Part shown: one piece after another, positions 7,219 through 15,256 of the stretch | Layout: every line of letters begins with the position of its first letter | Numbering within the stretch: position 1 is the first letter of the stretch | NCBI RefSeq assembly: GCF_004359215.1 | Contig: NC_090622.1 | Location: 3,334,893-3,350,524, forward strand | Reading direction: 5' to 3' | Length of the DNA: 15,632 nt | Source: Bremia lactucae | Taxonomy: Eukaryota > Oomycota > Peronosporomycetes > Peronosporales > Peronosporaceae | Translations under genes and position numbers: made by a program | The notes under the pieces: generated by a model | What the model was told of the DNA's origin: nothing | The model's database searches: none | The model's input: only the letters and a program-made list of their open reading frames with translations

Positions 7219-7560
7219 GCCGCTTGGTGTGCTAACCGCTGCAAGGGAGTATCACTAGCTCGCATGAGCAATTGGTAGTAACTATCGACTTAGTCCAATG
7301 CACTGTACATCGTACATCCCACCATATTGTTCTGAAGAACATCCTTTCTGGGAATGGGGGTTTGTGCTGGTATAGTGGCAGCATTAAGCTTATTATAAGC
7401 ATGTACAATGCGCCATTTACCATTTGGCTTTTTGACACAAAATGTCGGTGTCAATGAGGAGATTTGTTCTCTCGCACCATTCCAGCCTCGTGATTAGCAC
7501 GGAAGAAATCGTCAATGACGTCACACTGCTCCTTTGGTAAAGGCCATTGTCTCGTGACAC
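7219..7560 (-). pseudogene. pol block: RT fingers, broken over several frames
   Basis: Reading successive frames on the - strand gives TQYCVTRQWPLPKEQ, FFRANHEAGMV, then FCVKKPNGKWRIVHAYNKLN and DVLQNNMVGCTMYSALD, all typical of gypsy RT fingers. A stop or frame change near 7455, a TAA near 7290 (where Leu is usual) and a frame change near 7245 separate them. Confidence 0.8.
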
Positions 7561-8402
7561 AATATTGGGTTCCCCGGAACTAAGTCAATTTCATGACGAA
7601 CACCTCTATCCGGAGGTAAAACAGATGGTGAATAATTACATACCACATCTTGAAAACCCTTAATTAAGGAATAAAAGGGATCCGTAGGATCTTTAAGGAT
7701 CGATGACCCATTTCGCGCACTTAGTGCAGCTTTTGTGTCATCCAGGACAGCTTCGTCGAGAAGTGACGATGAGTTTAACTCAACCATAGGTCGAATGACC
7801 ACCATTTCAAATAAGTCACCAGCTTTTAAGGCTCGACCGCACTCATCAATAGATATTTCGTCTAGCTCTAAAAGAGCATGTAACGAGGGGATTGCCGCAA
7901 GGCTAACTTCCCCCTCGATGTAATCGGTTACGCCATTTACAAGCGTATGTACTTGCTCACTCGTATCACTTTGTGAGGGTATACACGCTTCGTGTCCACC
8001 CTGTCTTGGAGTGGAGACAATACGCCTCTTTGAGGCCGGGACATTCACGTCCCCGGGTTTTCCAGCCTGTATTGGTTCTATACAAGAAATGGTGACTAAT
8101 TTGACATCCGACAAGGAGTTAGGTAACTTAACTTCCTTATCCAGCGAACATTTACGTGTCGCTTCACGTGCATTAGGAGAGTTTGACCCAAAATGCCCTG
8201 GCGAACCGCCAATAGTTTCACTATTGACACTCAGTATGGTGCCACCTCGGCCGACCACACTCGGTGGAATTAGACGTGCCACTCCACGTATCTCAGGATA
8301 ATTGCACCCTTGGGGTCCTGGCGAACCGCCAACAGTGTCACTAGTGACACTCAGTATGATGCCACCTCGGCCGACCATACTCGGTAGACTTAGGCGTGCC
8401 AC
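7521..8402 (-). pseudogene. pol block: protease-RT linker and start of RT
   Basis: An open block of 293 codons. Its first 80 or so residues are two in-frame copies of a 40-residue unit (NYPEIRGVARL, VGRGG, GGSPG). The middle is acidic and unrecognised (LHALLELDEISIDECGRALKAG). The end is the conserved lead-in to RT: VLPPDRGVRHEIDLVPG. The frame is lost right after this near 7557. Linkers between protease and RT are variable in gypsy elements, so the repeated part probably has no catalytic role. Confidence 0.75.
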
Positions 8403-8433
8403 TCCACGTATCTCAGGGTAATTGCACCTTTGC
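8197..8433. repeat. 120-bp tandem duplication in the pol linker
   Basis: Unit 1 (8197-8316) and unit 2 (8317 to about 8433) align base for base with scattered changes. Both begin CCTGGCGAACCGCC and share CTCAGTATG, CACCTCGGCCGACCA and CGTGCCACTCCACGTATCTC. The offset of 120 keeps the pol frame. Unit 2 contains an 18-nt perfect palindrome at 8334-8351. The matching bases of unit 1 instead form a shifted hairpin (AATAGT/ACTATT). Confidence 0.85.
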
Positions 8434-8443
8434 GGATTCGGCC

Positions 8444-8812
8444 TTAGGCCAACAATGCTTTCAGCATTTTGTGAATCGTTATTATAACGAGTGTCACTCG
8501 ACGGAGTACGTGCCGTTCCCTTATTTCTGCTGAGTCGGGCTCAGAATTAATGTCTTTAACATTAGAGTTTATGAACTCAGACATATTAATGTCTAAAACA
8601 CTGACAGACTCATTCAATGATTTGCGCCAATAGCGCTTTTGTTGCCTAGCAAAGGTGGGTTCATGACTCTCCAAAACTTTGCTAGGAACATTGCGCGCGG
8701 CGCCTAAGGTCTCAGACCTCCAATCGGTCCATGGCTCATGGTGTTCTAACGAGGCCATACCAAGGATGAGATCATAACTCGAATCTTAACCAAGGACAAG
8801 ACAGCGTTCCAT
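8444..8812 (-). pseudogene. pol block: end of the aspartic protease
   Basis: In this frame the protease resumes after a frame change, with FLDFDS then SSYDLILGMASLEHHEPWTDWRS, the flap-to-end region of retroviral-type proteases in gypsy elements (LILGM, then W..W). A TAA near 8791 cuts it. The rest to 8444 is an unrecognised charged linker ending in a stop near 8444. Confidence 0.75.
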
Positions 8813-8816
8813 ACTG

Positions 8817-9356
8817 TCAAAGTCCAGAAACTTTAAACCTAAGTTCAACTTTGGGAACAGTGACACGAGTCCCAGTCGCTAAGCTAACAGTGATTGTATT
8901 ACCTTCATGCGCTCTAAGCGCCTCAACGTATTGTTGACTTCCTTCAAGGGGAAGGCGTCGAGCATAATTGCAAGACGTTCCAGAGTCAATTAAAATTGAC
9001 CACGGCTTATCAAAGCTCTTTACAGTCGCTTGAGCGACTAGCAAGCCAGGCTTGTACTCTCGCCCCGTGCCATTGAGCATTGAGCTAATTGGGGCTAGGT
9101 TATGTTTATTCTCACCTCCTAGAGGCTCAACAGAGCCTAGGTCTCCCCAGTAGGGCGCCCCGCACCTACTGAGTATCGACGTTTTCCCGCACCGTACCAG
9201 ATCTCTGGTATAAGTCGGAGTTGGGGCTCTTTCGAGCTTTACGCGAATTTCGAAGAGGGCAGACAGGGCGTAAATGCTTCGTGCTTCCGCACATATAACA
9301 TCTACGGATGGTCTTATGCTGTTCCGCAGCTTGAAAAGCCTCTTCTCCTTTGTCAT
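8817..9356 (-). pseudogene. pol block: aspartic protease active-site region
   Basis: This frame overlaps the last 191 bp of gag and is +1 relative to it. It carries the retropepsin-like active site ILIDSGTSCNYARR (Asp codon at 8985-8987), preceded by a Gly/Pro-rich lead. Only the part after roughly 9170 is likely real protease sequence, since the overlapped part is in the shadow of the gag zinc knuckle. The frame ends at 8817 inside the protease fold. The gag-pol join could be a programmed +1 frameshift, as in yeast Ty3, or simple mutation in a decayed copy. Confidence 0.75.
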
Positions 9357-10185
9357 CGAGGCTTAAATCCATAGGTTCCGCTCTATTAGACGGAACCCAT
9401 GTGCTCGAAGAGCTTGTTCGGTAGACAGGCGTGCTAACGCGGGCAGACTTGAAGTCAAACTCTGCGCGTAGCGCTATGGCAACTGCCTCTTCGAACGTAG
9501 CCGGATGAGAACGGAACAATTCCGTCCGGTCAACGACCTCATTGAGACCCCCCATAAAGATGGTAACTACAATTGCTTCTTGCACCGGGTCTTGATGCAT
9601 AGATGCAATGAAAGTTCTCAACTCCTGGACAAAGTCCCCTAGAGTTCTTTTACCCAGTCGAGTCTCTAGAAGCCGGGCTCGCATGCGAAAAGCCTGATCA
9701 GGCGGTGCAAACATGCTGGTCATTTGCTGTTTCAGCGAATCCCATGAGGAAAAAGCGTCGTTTATGGGTGTGCTGCACGATAGTGCCCACTCCATGGCTC
9801 TACCTCCAAGTTTGGAAATGGCCATAGCCACCTTTTGCCGTTCTGTTAAGAACAAGGCGGAATCAATGGACATTTCCATCTGCTTAATCCCAAAAGGGAG
9901 ATTTTCTCCCTCTTTTCCATCAAATATCTTCATATTTACAGTTAGAGGGCGAGCCCTTAGCTCTGAGTCAGGTGCAGAGATGTACCGGGTTGGAATAGAT
10001 GCCGCTAAATGGTCCTGTACCTGACCGATCAGTGAGGCTTCGTACCGCATGAAGGCTTCAAGCCTTGCATGCAGGACTTCGGGTCCCTGGGAGATAATAA
10101 ATTCCACGTGCTCAAGCCCGAATAAGGTTTTGAGCTTGTCATAAGCGGCGCGTTGCGCTACTGATAATTCTGGAACCTCTTCCAT
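9166..10185 (-). CDS. gag: Gag of gypsy element 2 (capsid plus CCHC zinc knuckle, 339 aa)
   Basis: Gag forms the virus-like particle and binds element RNA. The ATG at 10183-10185 lies 60 bp inside the 5' LTR, a short leader. Residues about 85-245 fit the Retrotrans_gag fold: KIFDGKEG, a predicted helical stretch with W, SSWDSLKQQMTSMFAPP, then RTLGDFVQELRTF. A single zinc knuckle CX2CX4HX4C occupies C296, C299, H304 and C309, followed by a basic tail. The frame has no internal stop, unlike pol. Its last 191 bp overlap the protease frame (+1). Gag intact beside broken pol may be chance, or the copy may have been mobilised in trans. Confidence 0.9.
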   Translation of the reverse strand: MEEVPELSVAQRAAYDKLKTLFGLEHVEFIISQGPEVLHARLEAFMRYEASLIGQVQDHLAASIPTRYISAPDSELRARPLTVNMKIFDGKEGENLPFGIKQMEMSIDSALFLTERQKVAMAISKLGGRAMEWALSCSTPINDAFSSWDSLKQQMTSMFAPPDQAFRMRARLLETRLGKRTLGDFVQELRTFIASMHQDPVQEAIVVTIFMGGLNEVVDRTELFRSHPATFEEAVAIALRAEFDFKSARVSTPVYRTSSSSTWVPSNRAEPMDLSLDDKGEEAFQAAEQHKTIRRCYMCGSTKHLRPVCPLRNSRKARKSPNSDLYQRSGTVRENVDTQ

Positions 10186-10235
10186 TTTCGTGAGAAATGA
10201 GTCTTGTAAAGGCTCAGGCGTAGATTGTCTACGAG

Positions 10236-10243
10236 TGCTACCA
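10236..10243 (-). other. Primer binding site of element 2, initiator Met tRNA-like
   Basis: Two bases inside the 5' LTR the element reads TGGTAGCA, complementary to a tRNA 3' end TGCTACCA. Animal initiator Met tRNAs end in these eight bases, and iMet is a common primer in Ty3/gypsy elements. The match does not continue beyond eight bases with the tRNA I know, so the tRNA identity is an inference. Confidence 0.55.
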
Positions 10244-10245
10244 GG

Positions 10246-10728
10246 TGTAGCGGAGCTTCCTCGCTCCTAAGTCAGAGGAAGACTTTCAGACTCAGAGAGT
10301 CGATTAGTTCTATTGAACTAATGGGTTTAACAACTCAGGGAGTCGTACAAGCTTTCAAAGCTTAAGGAATCCTAGTTCAAGGGATTCAGGGGTTCGTAGA
10401 ACCTAGTGGCAACTCGTGCCCAAGAGGATATACCTTAGAAAGGTTTCTATCTCTTACAGATCAATGCGCAAGCCTTAGGAAGGCACTTAAGCTTATAAGA
10501 TCAAAAGAGGAACTGCACTTTTTTAATTGTATAAATCTAAAAGCCTTACCCTAGCTAATTAAAAATAGATTCTGGCCGCCAGATTTATATCTGGCGGCGA
10601 CCACATTTGTTACCCATAACAAATGGGATTTAAGTAACTAACTATTTTAGAATTAGATAAAAGGTATTTTACCCATAAAGTAAATGTACCACAACAACGG
10701 TTCTCCAACCGATGTGTGCCCCATTACA
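10246..10728 (-). repeat. 5' LTR of element 2 (483 bp)
   Basis: It pairs with 3025-3511. On the + strand it begins TGTAGCGG and ends CCATTACA. A chain of small hairpins is readable: GACTTTC/GAGAGTC with one G.U pair, ATTAGTTC/GAACTAAT (8 bp), AAGCTTT/AAAGCTT (7), GGTTC/GAACC, ACCTT/AAGGT, GCCTT/AAGGC, CCGCCAGAT/ATCTGGCGG (9), CCCAT/ATGGG and CGGTT/AACCG. As the 5' LTR it should hold the element promoter, but I cannot place a start site. Confidence 0.9.
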
Positions 10729-10949
10729 TGTAATGGCAGAAACTGGAAAGGGTATGGTACGGTAATATGGAATGGTATGAAGTACAAGCTTTTCCATCGC
10801 GATCGTTGTGTCATGAATTCAAATCCAGGGGTATTCGCTCCAGCCAATTAAAGCTCGTTAATACAGCCTAGGGTAATCCATCAATAACTCAAGGGTTCTG
10901 CATTGGGGGGGGGGCTGGTCAGCCAAAACTGGGGGTGGTTAGCGGATCC
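10729..10949. other. Flank to the right of element 2, with a G10 run and no supported gene
   Basis: This 221-bp stretch holds a purine-rich segment with repeated GGTA/GGAATGG words near 10745-10775 and ten consecutive G at 10905-10914, followed by another G5 at about 10931. Short frames here have no recognisable content. Confidence 0.5.
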
Positions 10950-11300
10950 CATTTATTTTACAAATTAAGTCAGTTAGAAGAGAATATTTATACATAGAAA
11001 CTTTACTTTAGTAACAGTTCCAATTTCTTCCCTTACTAAATCCCTAATCGTGGAGATTGATTTAATATATTACCATTACTTCAGTTTTGAACAAAAGATT
11101 TCGTGATATTAGTGAATATGACGATATTGTTATATTAAAGTCTCCTTAATATTAATCTTCCGTCGCTAAGAACTCTTAGCAACTTAAACCCCTTCCTCTG
11201 CGCGTCGTGTATGTGAGGTATTCGGAGGCATCAATACCTTCGCTGAAATCAGTGTAGGTTTACTTATACTAATTTGGATAAGACTGACTTCACTCAAGAG
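10950..11300 (+). repeat. Degraded LTR remnant related to the element 1 LTR
   Basis: The right part aligns in order with the element 1 LTR: TTCCTCTGC, GTGTAtGTGA, AGGCAtCA, GCTGAA, CAGTG, then ACTTATACT against ACTTGTACT. The hairpin just before TTCCTCTGC is replaced by a shorter one (CTAAG/CTTAG). Further left, GAATATTT and TTACTTTAGTAA match the stem near 15338-15365. Gaps and substitutions are many and the left boundary is uncertain. No coding part of an element is attached. Confidence 0.5.
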
Positions 11301-12136
11301 TATATCGTCGAATCATCTGCACCAAAAAATTTCGTAATAATTGCGATCATTCCTCGGTAAATCAAGTAACGGAACTTCGTTTCGGACCCGGTTCGATCTG
11401 TATGATAGTGACGGGGAGAATTCTCCGATACACAGAGCACTAAAGAAAAGAAGATGCTTTGTACGATTTGTTTATAGCATCTGAGTTTGAAAATGTATCA
11501 ATCTGCATAAAGGTATTTGCTTTCAGAAGCTTATTTCTATTTTATTTTATTTTATTGCGTTGACCGAGCTCCTCGGCTCAGAAGCAGTTATAGCTCAACA
11601 GAATCAAAAGGCGCTCACCACCCCGAATGAAATATTTAAGAAATTAACAACGTTTCAAAACTGAGGCTTTCAACAGGCTTTCCAGCAAGTTTTAGTAGTT
11701 AGGGGTGGACCAAAGCAGCGGGACAAGAGCAAAATGATGCGTAACTACAAAGGCGGCGAGGCGAAGAATATAATGATGTGTTTTCAATATGTCAAGTCGT
11801 TGTGACTATCCAATCGCTCTGCTCATGGCAGAGCGTGTCAGACAGACTGTCCAGAGTGAATGTGCCAGCACTGACCATTTCCAATATTAATCTCACCGTG
11901 TCAGCCTTGTCTGGGACTTTCCACTCGACCATCCGTAACAGTCGAGACGATTCTGCTCATGCAAACCGATTGAAGTTTCAGTCAACTTGAAAACGTACAC
12001 GCCCTGCAGTGCTCAGGCTATGAAAGCGTGAGTAAGGTTTGCTTGAGGAAAAAGTAAAGCTCTGATGCGAGCGATGAACCTGTCTTTACGGAGGAGTCAC
12101 GAAGTAATTCGAGAATTACAAAAATATTTGTTTTGA
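11301..12136. other. Intergenic stretch without a recognisable gene
   Basis: It contains a short ATTTT repeat (11539-11556) and a 70-codon open frame at 11778-11990 with no recognisable domain. A 7-bp hairpin (CGCTCTG/CAGAGCG) lies near 11815-11835. I see no RNA gene. Promoter elements of the host gene downstream could lie here or in the next 600 bp, but I cannot identify them. Confidence 0.45.
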
Positions 12137-12473
12137 GTTCTAGGTCCTCGGCGAAAAGACTCCTTGGATATAGTTAACTTGTTTTTATGTAAGAACTTAA
12201 TTGCGGTGACAGGAGAAGATACTACAGCTCCAGAATTTGTTGTGAATGTTTATAACTGGACCCATAATTACCGGCAAGACTTTCGACGGCAGACGTTCTT
12301 GCCAAATGCATTCAACTAAAAGATTTTGGGACAATGTTGCAGACGATCCGCCGGAAAAAGCAAAACTGATTGCTGATGAGATTGTCAGTTTGGAATTTCG
12401 CCTTTTATGTAGAAAAGCTGTACAACAATTTTTTTCAAAAGCGAGAAAAAGAGAGAGCTTCCGGCATCAATAA
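12137..12473 (+). pseudogene. Possible coding relic in two overlapping frames, unidentified
   Basis: One frame is open from 12137 to a TAA at 12317-12319 and ends with a protein-like stretch (VNVYNWTHNYRQDFRRQTF). The frame one base on is open from 12246 to 12473, with FWDNVADDPPEKAKLIADEI and RLLCRKAVQQFF, also protein-like. Together they look like one old coding segment broken by a small indel between about 12300 and 12320. I recognise no family. It may be a gene relic, a mobile element piece, or chance. Confidence 0.3.
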
Positions 12474-12783
12474 ATAGTACATTGCAATTGTTACGTCCTG
12501 TCAATGCTAAATTCAGCGTTGAATTGTGACCGCAATTTGGCGTTTTTGAGGACTGGCTGTACAATTCCCTCTAAACTTTTGTGCTTCACGAGGGATCAGG
12601 TTGCCGTATAGCGTCGTCCCATCAATAGACAATTCTGGCCTCGGAACGTGCCTCTATCTCCTTCATAACGGAATACGCCACACCCTGCCTCGACATCAGG
12701 CAGATTCTCTTTCCCCCAGTCTTGTGGTCGTTTCGACACCAAATAACAAACCTGTAATCAGGTGGGACGGCACCGTTAGTATC

Positions 12784-14628
12784 ATGAGCAGCAGTCCCCG
12801 TCAAACTCGTCGCTCTTCTCGAATTGACCGCTCTAGCAGCGCCGACCTAACTCCGTCGTCATCGTCGCTGTTTTGGCGCTTCCAAGGCAAGAAAAATAAT
12901 GCCAAGGCGCTTAATGAATCGCTGGCGTCCTCGCTGCCACCACCTCGGCATTCGCACCGCCACCTTCTATCGCGAGACCGCAAACGCTCCACTGTGATCT
13001 ATTACTCTGGCAACTTGGTCAACGGCTTTGACGAGTCCAAACTCACGACAGCCAATACCAGCAAGGATGTTACGGCGCTCACAGACGGCGAAATGTCCGA
13101 CGACGAGTTGCCAGGTGAAGATCGCTTCGATGGCGATGCGAAAATGCCCGACCTTGCCGCCAGCCCGGGCCCGCGAGACAACTTGGCCCGCAGCTGTGGA
13201 CCCGGGAGTGCCTTTATGCGCATGTCTCAAACTTTTGGCCGCGCGTCGGAGCGAGTTGACACTCCCCCCTCGGAGCGCCGTCGCGCGGTGAGGCAAAGCG
13301 CCAAGTATGACGTGACGTGGCGACAGGACGACGAGAGTGGCTGTTGCCAAGTCTGTTTTGCCATGTTTACGAAACTTTCCCGTCGTCGCCACCATTGCCG
13401 CGTGTGTGGTGAGCTCGTGTGTGGCGCCTGCTCGCAAGGCCAAGTCTCGCTTCTTGAGAAGTTTTGCACTCCCCGACGGGCTTGTGTTGCCTGTTGCAGC
13501 TTGCTGCAAGCCATGGCCCAAGCCGGCGACGATCGCGTTCGATTCGTCGAGTCGGACATGACGGCGCTGATGCCTATCAAGCGACACAAGTCGGCGCCCG
13601 TGGCGTCAACAGTTTGTCCCTCGCCCACCAGCGCATTGATGTTTGCCCCAACGGCAACGCCTCGGTACCGTGACCGACTGACGGAAGTGCATCGAGTGAT
13701 GGCAGCTGGCAAACTTTCACGAAATCGGGGAAGCTCCGAGAAGAAAATGTACGTAATTTCGAGTCGTTGGCTGCGCAGCTGGCTAGCCTTCACGTCGTCA
13801 GCTTCCAGTACGGATTCGATTTGCGATCTCGACTATGGATTCGACTCGGAGTCGTCGCAAATGTCACCGATGAACTATGACGGGGACTGTATGGGATGTG
13901 CGCCCGGTCCTATTGAGAATTTGTGCTTGTTGGAGGTCTCGCGTGGCAAGTTAGTGCGTCGTCGCGGCCTCATTCGGGACGAGGTTTTTGCTGGCGATGG
14001 CGCCAGGGCAGGGGACAATGCCGACTTCCAGCTGTTGTCGCCCGAAGTCTGGGACGTATTTCAGCGGCTCTACGGCGGTGCTCCTTCTATTTACGTGGAT
14101 TTGACCAGTGCTGATCCATCGGCGTGGATTGTCGATGTATCAGGTTTTCTAACAGCTGCCACGAATAACGATGGCACTAGAATTCAGATATTGCCTGCGG
14201 CGGAACGAGCTCTGATCACTCGCCATCGGAGTGAGACGGATTTGATCGATCTTGGCGATTCGATTGCGTCGAGAGCGTATACGCCAGGAAGCAGTCGAAA
14301 TGCCAAGCAGCAAGTGCCTAAGAGCCCAGCATGGACTGTTACGAGCAATAGCAGTTGCAGCTCTTTAGGTGAAGACAAAGAGTGTTTTTACAGCCCCTTG
14401 GACAGGAACAAGATGCAATTTGAAGACCTAGAGTCCGACGTCGCCGCGTTATCGATAGGGTTGGCCAAGACCTCCATGGACGGGGAAGAAGACATGAGGG
14501 CAACGACCTCTGTACGAAGCCCGACAGCTGCTTTAGCAGCTTCGGCGTTTGCTGTTGCCATGAAGCAGGCAAGACTGAACGCCCAAAAGGCCATTGATGA
14601 TCGCGCCTCGCGTGTCATTGCGGCTTAA
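12784..14628 (+). CDS. FYVE zinc finger plus DUSP domain protein (614 aa)
   Basis: This is a likely host gene. The first in-frame ATG is at 12784. The frame is open upstream to at least 12601 without an ATG, so a spliced upstream exon cannot be excluded. The N-terminal 175 residues are Ser/Arg-rich and look disordered. A canonical FYVE domain spans about 179-240: WRQD at 179-182, CxxC at 188/191, RRHHCR at 201-206, then C208, C213, C216, C234 and C237. These are the features that bind phosphatidylinositol 3-phosphate on endosomal membranes. A second domain at about 320-440 fits DUSP, found in ubiquitin-specific proteases: MYVISSRWLRSW, APGPIENLCLL, then SPEVWDVFQRLYGGAP. No protease catalytic domain follows. 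The C-terminal 170 residues are Ser-rich, ending in an Ala-rich helix. A 6-bp hairpin overlaps the stop codon (14626-14642). Its role in endosomal ubiquitin signalling is an inference. Confidence 0.85.
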   Translation: MSSSPRQTRRSSRIDRSSSADLTPSSSSLFWRFQGKKNNAKALNESLASSLPPPRHSHRHLLSRDRKRSTVIYYSGNLVNGFDESKLTTANTSKDVTALTDGEMSDDELPGEDRFDGDAKMPDLAASPGPRDNLARSCGPGSAFMRMSQTFGRASERVDTPPSERRRAVRQSAKYDVTWRQDDESGCCQVCFAMFTKLSRRRHHCRVCGELVCGACSQGQVSLLEKFCTPRRACVACCSLLQAMAQAGDDRVRFVESDMTALMPIKRHKSAPVASTVCPSPTSALMFAPTATPRYRDRLTEVHRVMAAGKLSRNRGSSEKKMYVISSRWLRSWLAFTSSASSTDSICDLDYGFDSESSQMSPMNYDGDCMGCAPGPIENLCLLEVSRGKLVRRRGLIRDEVFAGDGARAGDNADFQLLSPEVWDVFQRLYGGAPSIYVDLTSADPSAWIVDVSGFLTAATNNDGTRIQILPAAERALITRHRSETDLIDLGDSIASRAYTPGSSRNAKQQVPKSPAWTVTSNSSCSSLGEDKECFYSPLDRNKMQFEDLESDVAALSIGLAKTSMDGEEDMRATTSVRSPTAALAASAFAVAMKQARLNAQKAIDDRASRVIAA

Positions 14629-15256
14629 GCGTTTTTCGCTTATTTTCTTACAGCAACAGAAGCAGTATTCAAGCACAGTGCCAATTGAAGCTGTAGCTAC
14701 TTAGTCAATAGCATCCAATTTGGCGCGTCTTTATCTATAAGCACGACATTTATATTGGCAAACTCGGATTCAAAGCTGCCGATTTTTCATTGGCTACTCG
14801 AAAATAGGTAACCCTTAACATTTTTCGGCTACAAATTTGTAAGCTTCGTTGGCTAGTACAAGTAAGAATGGAATTGGACATGGAAGGAGGCACTTAACGA
14901 TTGGGAGCATACTTCATTTGAATCGAGTAATAGCCGAGTGTGAAACAACCGATCATAAGGTAGGCCTCTGCGACGAAAAGTTTGCGCCTTATTGATCAGA
15001 AACCGCTATCGATTTAAACTCAAAAGTTGCGAGAATAGCGAAACTTGGCAGTTTAAAATGTGGAAAATACTTTAATTAGTATCGATTTGCTTCGAGTGAG
15101 TGAGTAGAAATGCGAATATTTAAAAATTGTAGCGTCTTACATGTCAAGTCTGGCTCGGGACCTGATAGGCTATTGCATTGATGACGACAGTAAGGTACAT
15201 GCCGATCAAATTGGCACTGCATACTTAGACAAATCTAGTGGTGATCAGGCTGAAGA
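14629..15256. other. 3' region of the FYVE-DUSP gene and intergenic DNA
   Basis: No open frame of note and no RNA gene is seen in these 628 bp. The start should hold the 3' untranslated region. I could not identify a reliable polyadenylation signal. The LTR that follows begins directly at 15257. Confidence 0.5.

Larger units (their letters stand above)
4509..9356 (-). pseudogene. Degenerate gypsy pol (protease, RT, RNase H, integrase, chromodomain)
   Basis: Read on the - strand, recognisable pol blocks follow in the usual gypsy order but in several frames. Breaks I can place: a frame change near 8825 and a TAA near 8791 in protease; a stop and frame change near 8405-8444; a frame change near 7557; a stop or frame change near 7455; a TAA near 7290; a frame change near 7245; a frame change and stop near 6400-6415; an in-frame TGA near 5831 before the integrase core; a frame change near 5660; one near 5090; and one near 5000. 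With this many breaks the copy cannot make a working polyprotein. The blocks are described separately. Confidence 0.9.
3025..10728 (-). mobile_element. Full-length but decayed Ty3/gypsy chromovirus-type retrotransposon (element 2, 7.7 kb)
   Basis: The element has two LTRs in the same orientation (3025-3511 and 10246-10728), a primer binding site next to the 5' LTR and a purine tract next to the 3' LTR. In order on the - strand it carries gag, protease, RT, RNase H, integrase and chromodomain, which is the Ty3/gypsy order. Gag is intact but pol is broken many times, so the copy is non-autonomous. The LTRs differ at many positions (roughly nine in ten bases agree by eye), which means an old insertion. 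The flanking 5-mers are TGAAA on the left and TGTAA on the right, a target duplication with one mismatch at best. An ORF on the opposite strand occupies the space between pol and the 3' LTR. Confidence 0.9.

Noticed and set aside
10653..10847. 64-codon open frame on the - strand across the end of the 5' LTR
   Set aside because: It spans the LTR boundary and has no recognisable content, so it is a chance frame.
12601..12783. Extending the FYVE-DUSP protein to a start at 12601
   Set aside because: The codon there is TTG and no ATG occurs before 12784. The open frame upstream may be untranslated leader or part of an exon, but a start there is not supported.
12967..13793. Open frames of 206 and 188 codons on the - strand inside the FYVE-DUSP gene
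   Set aside because: They are opposite a frame with two recognised domains; the high GC of this gene opens shadow frames.
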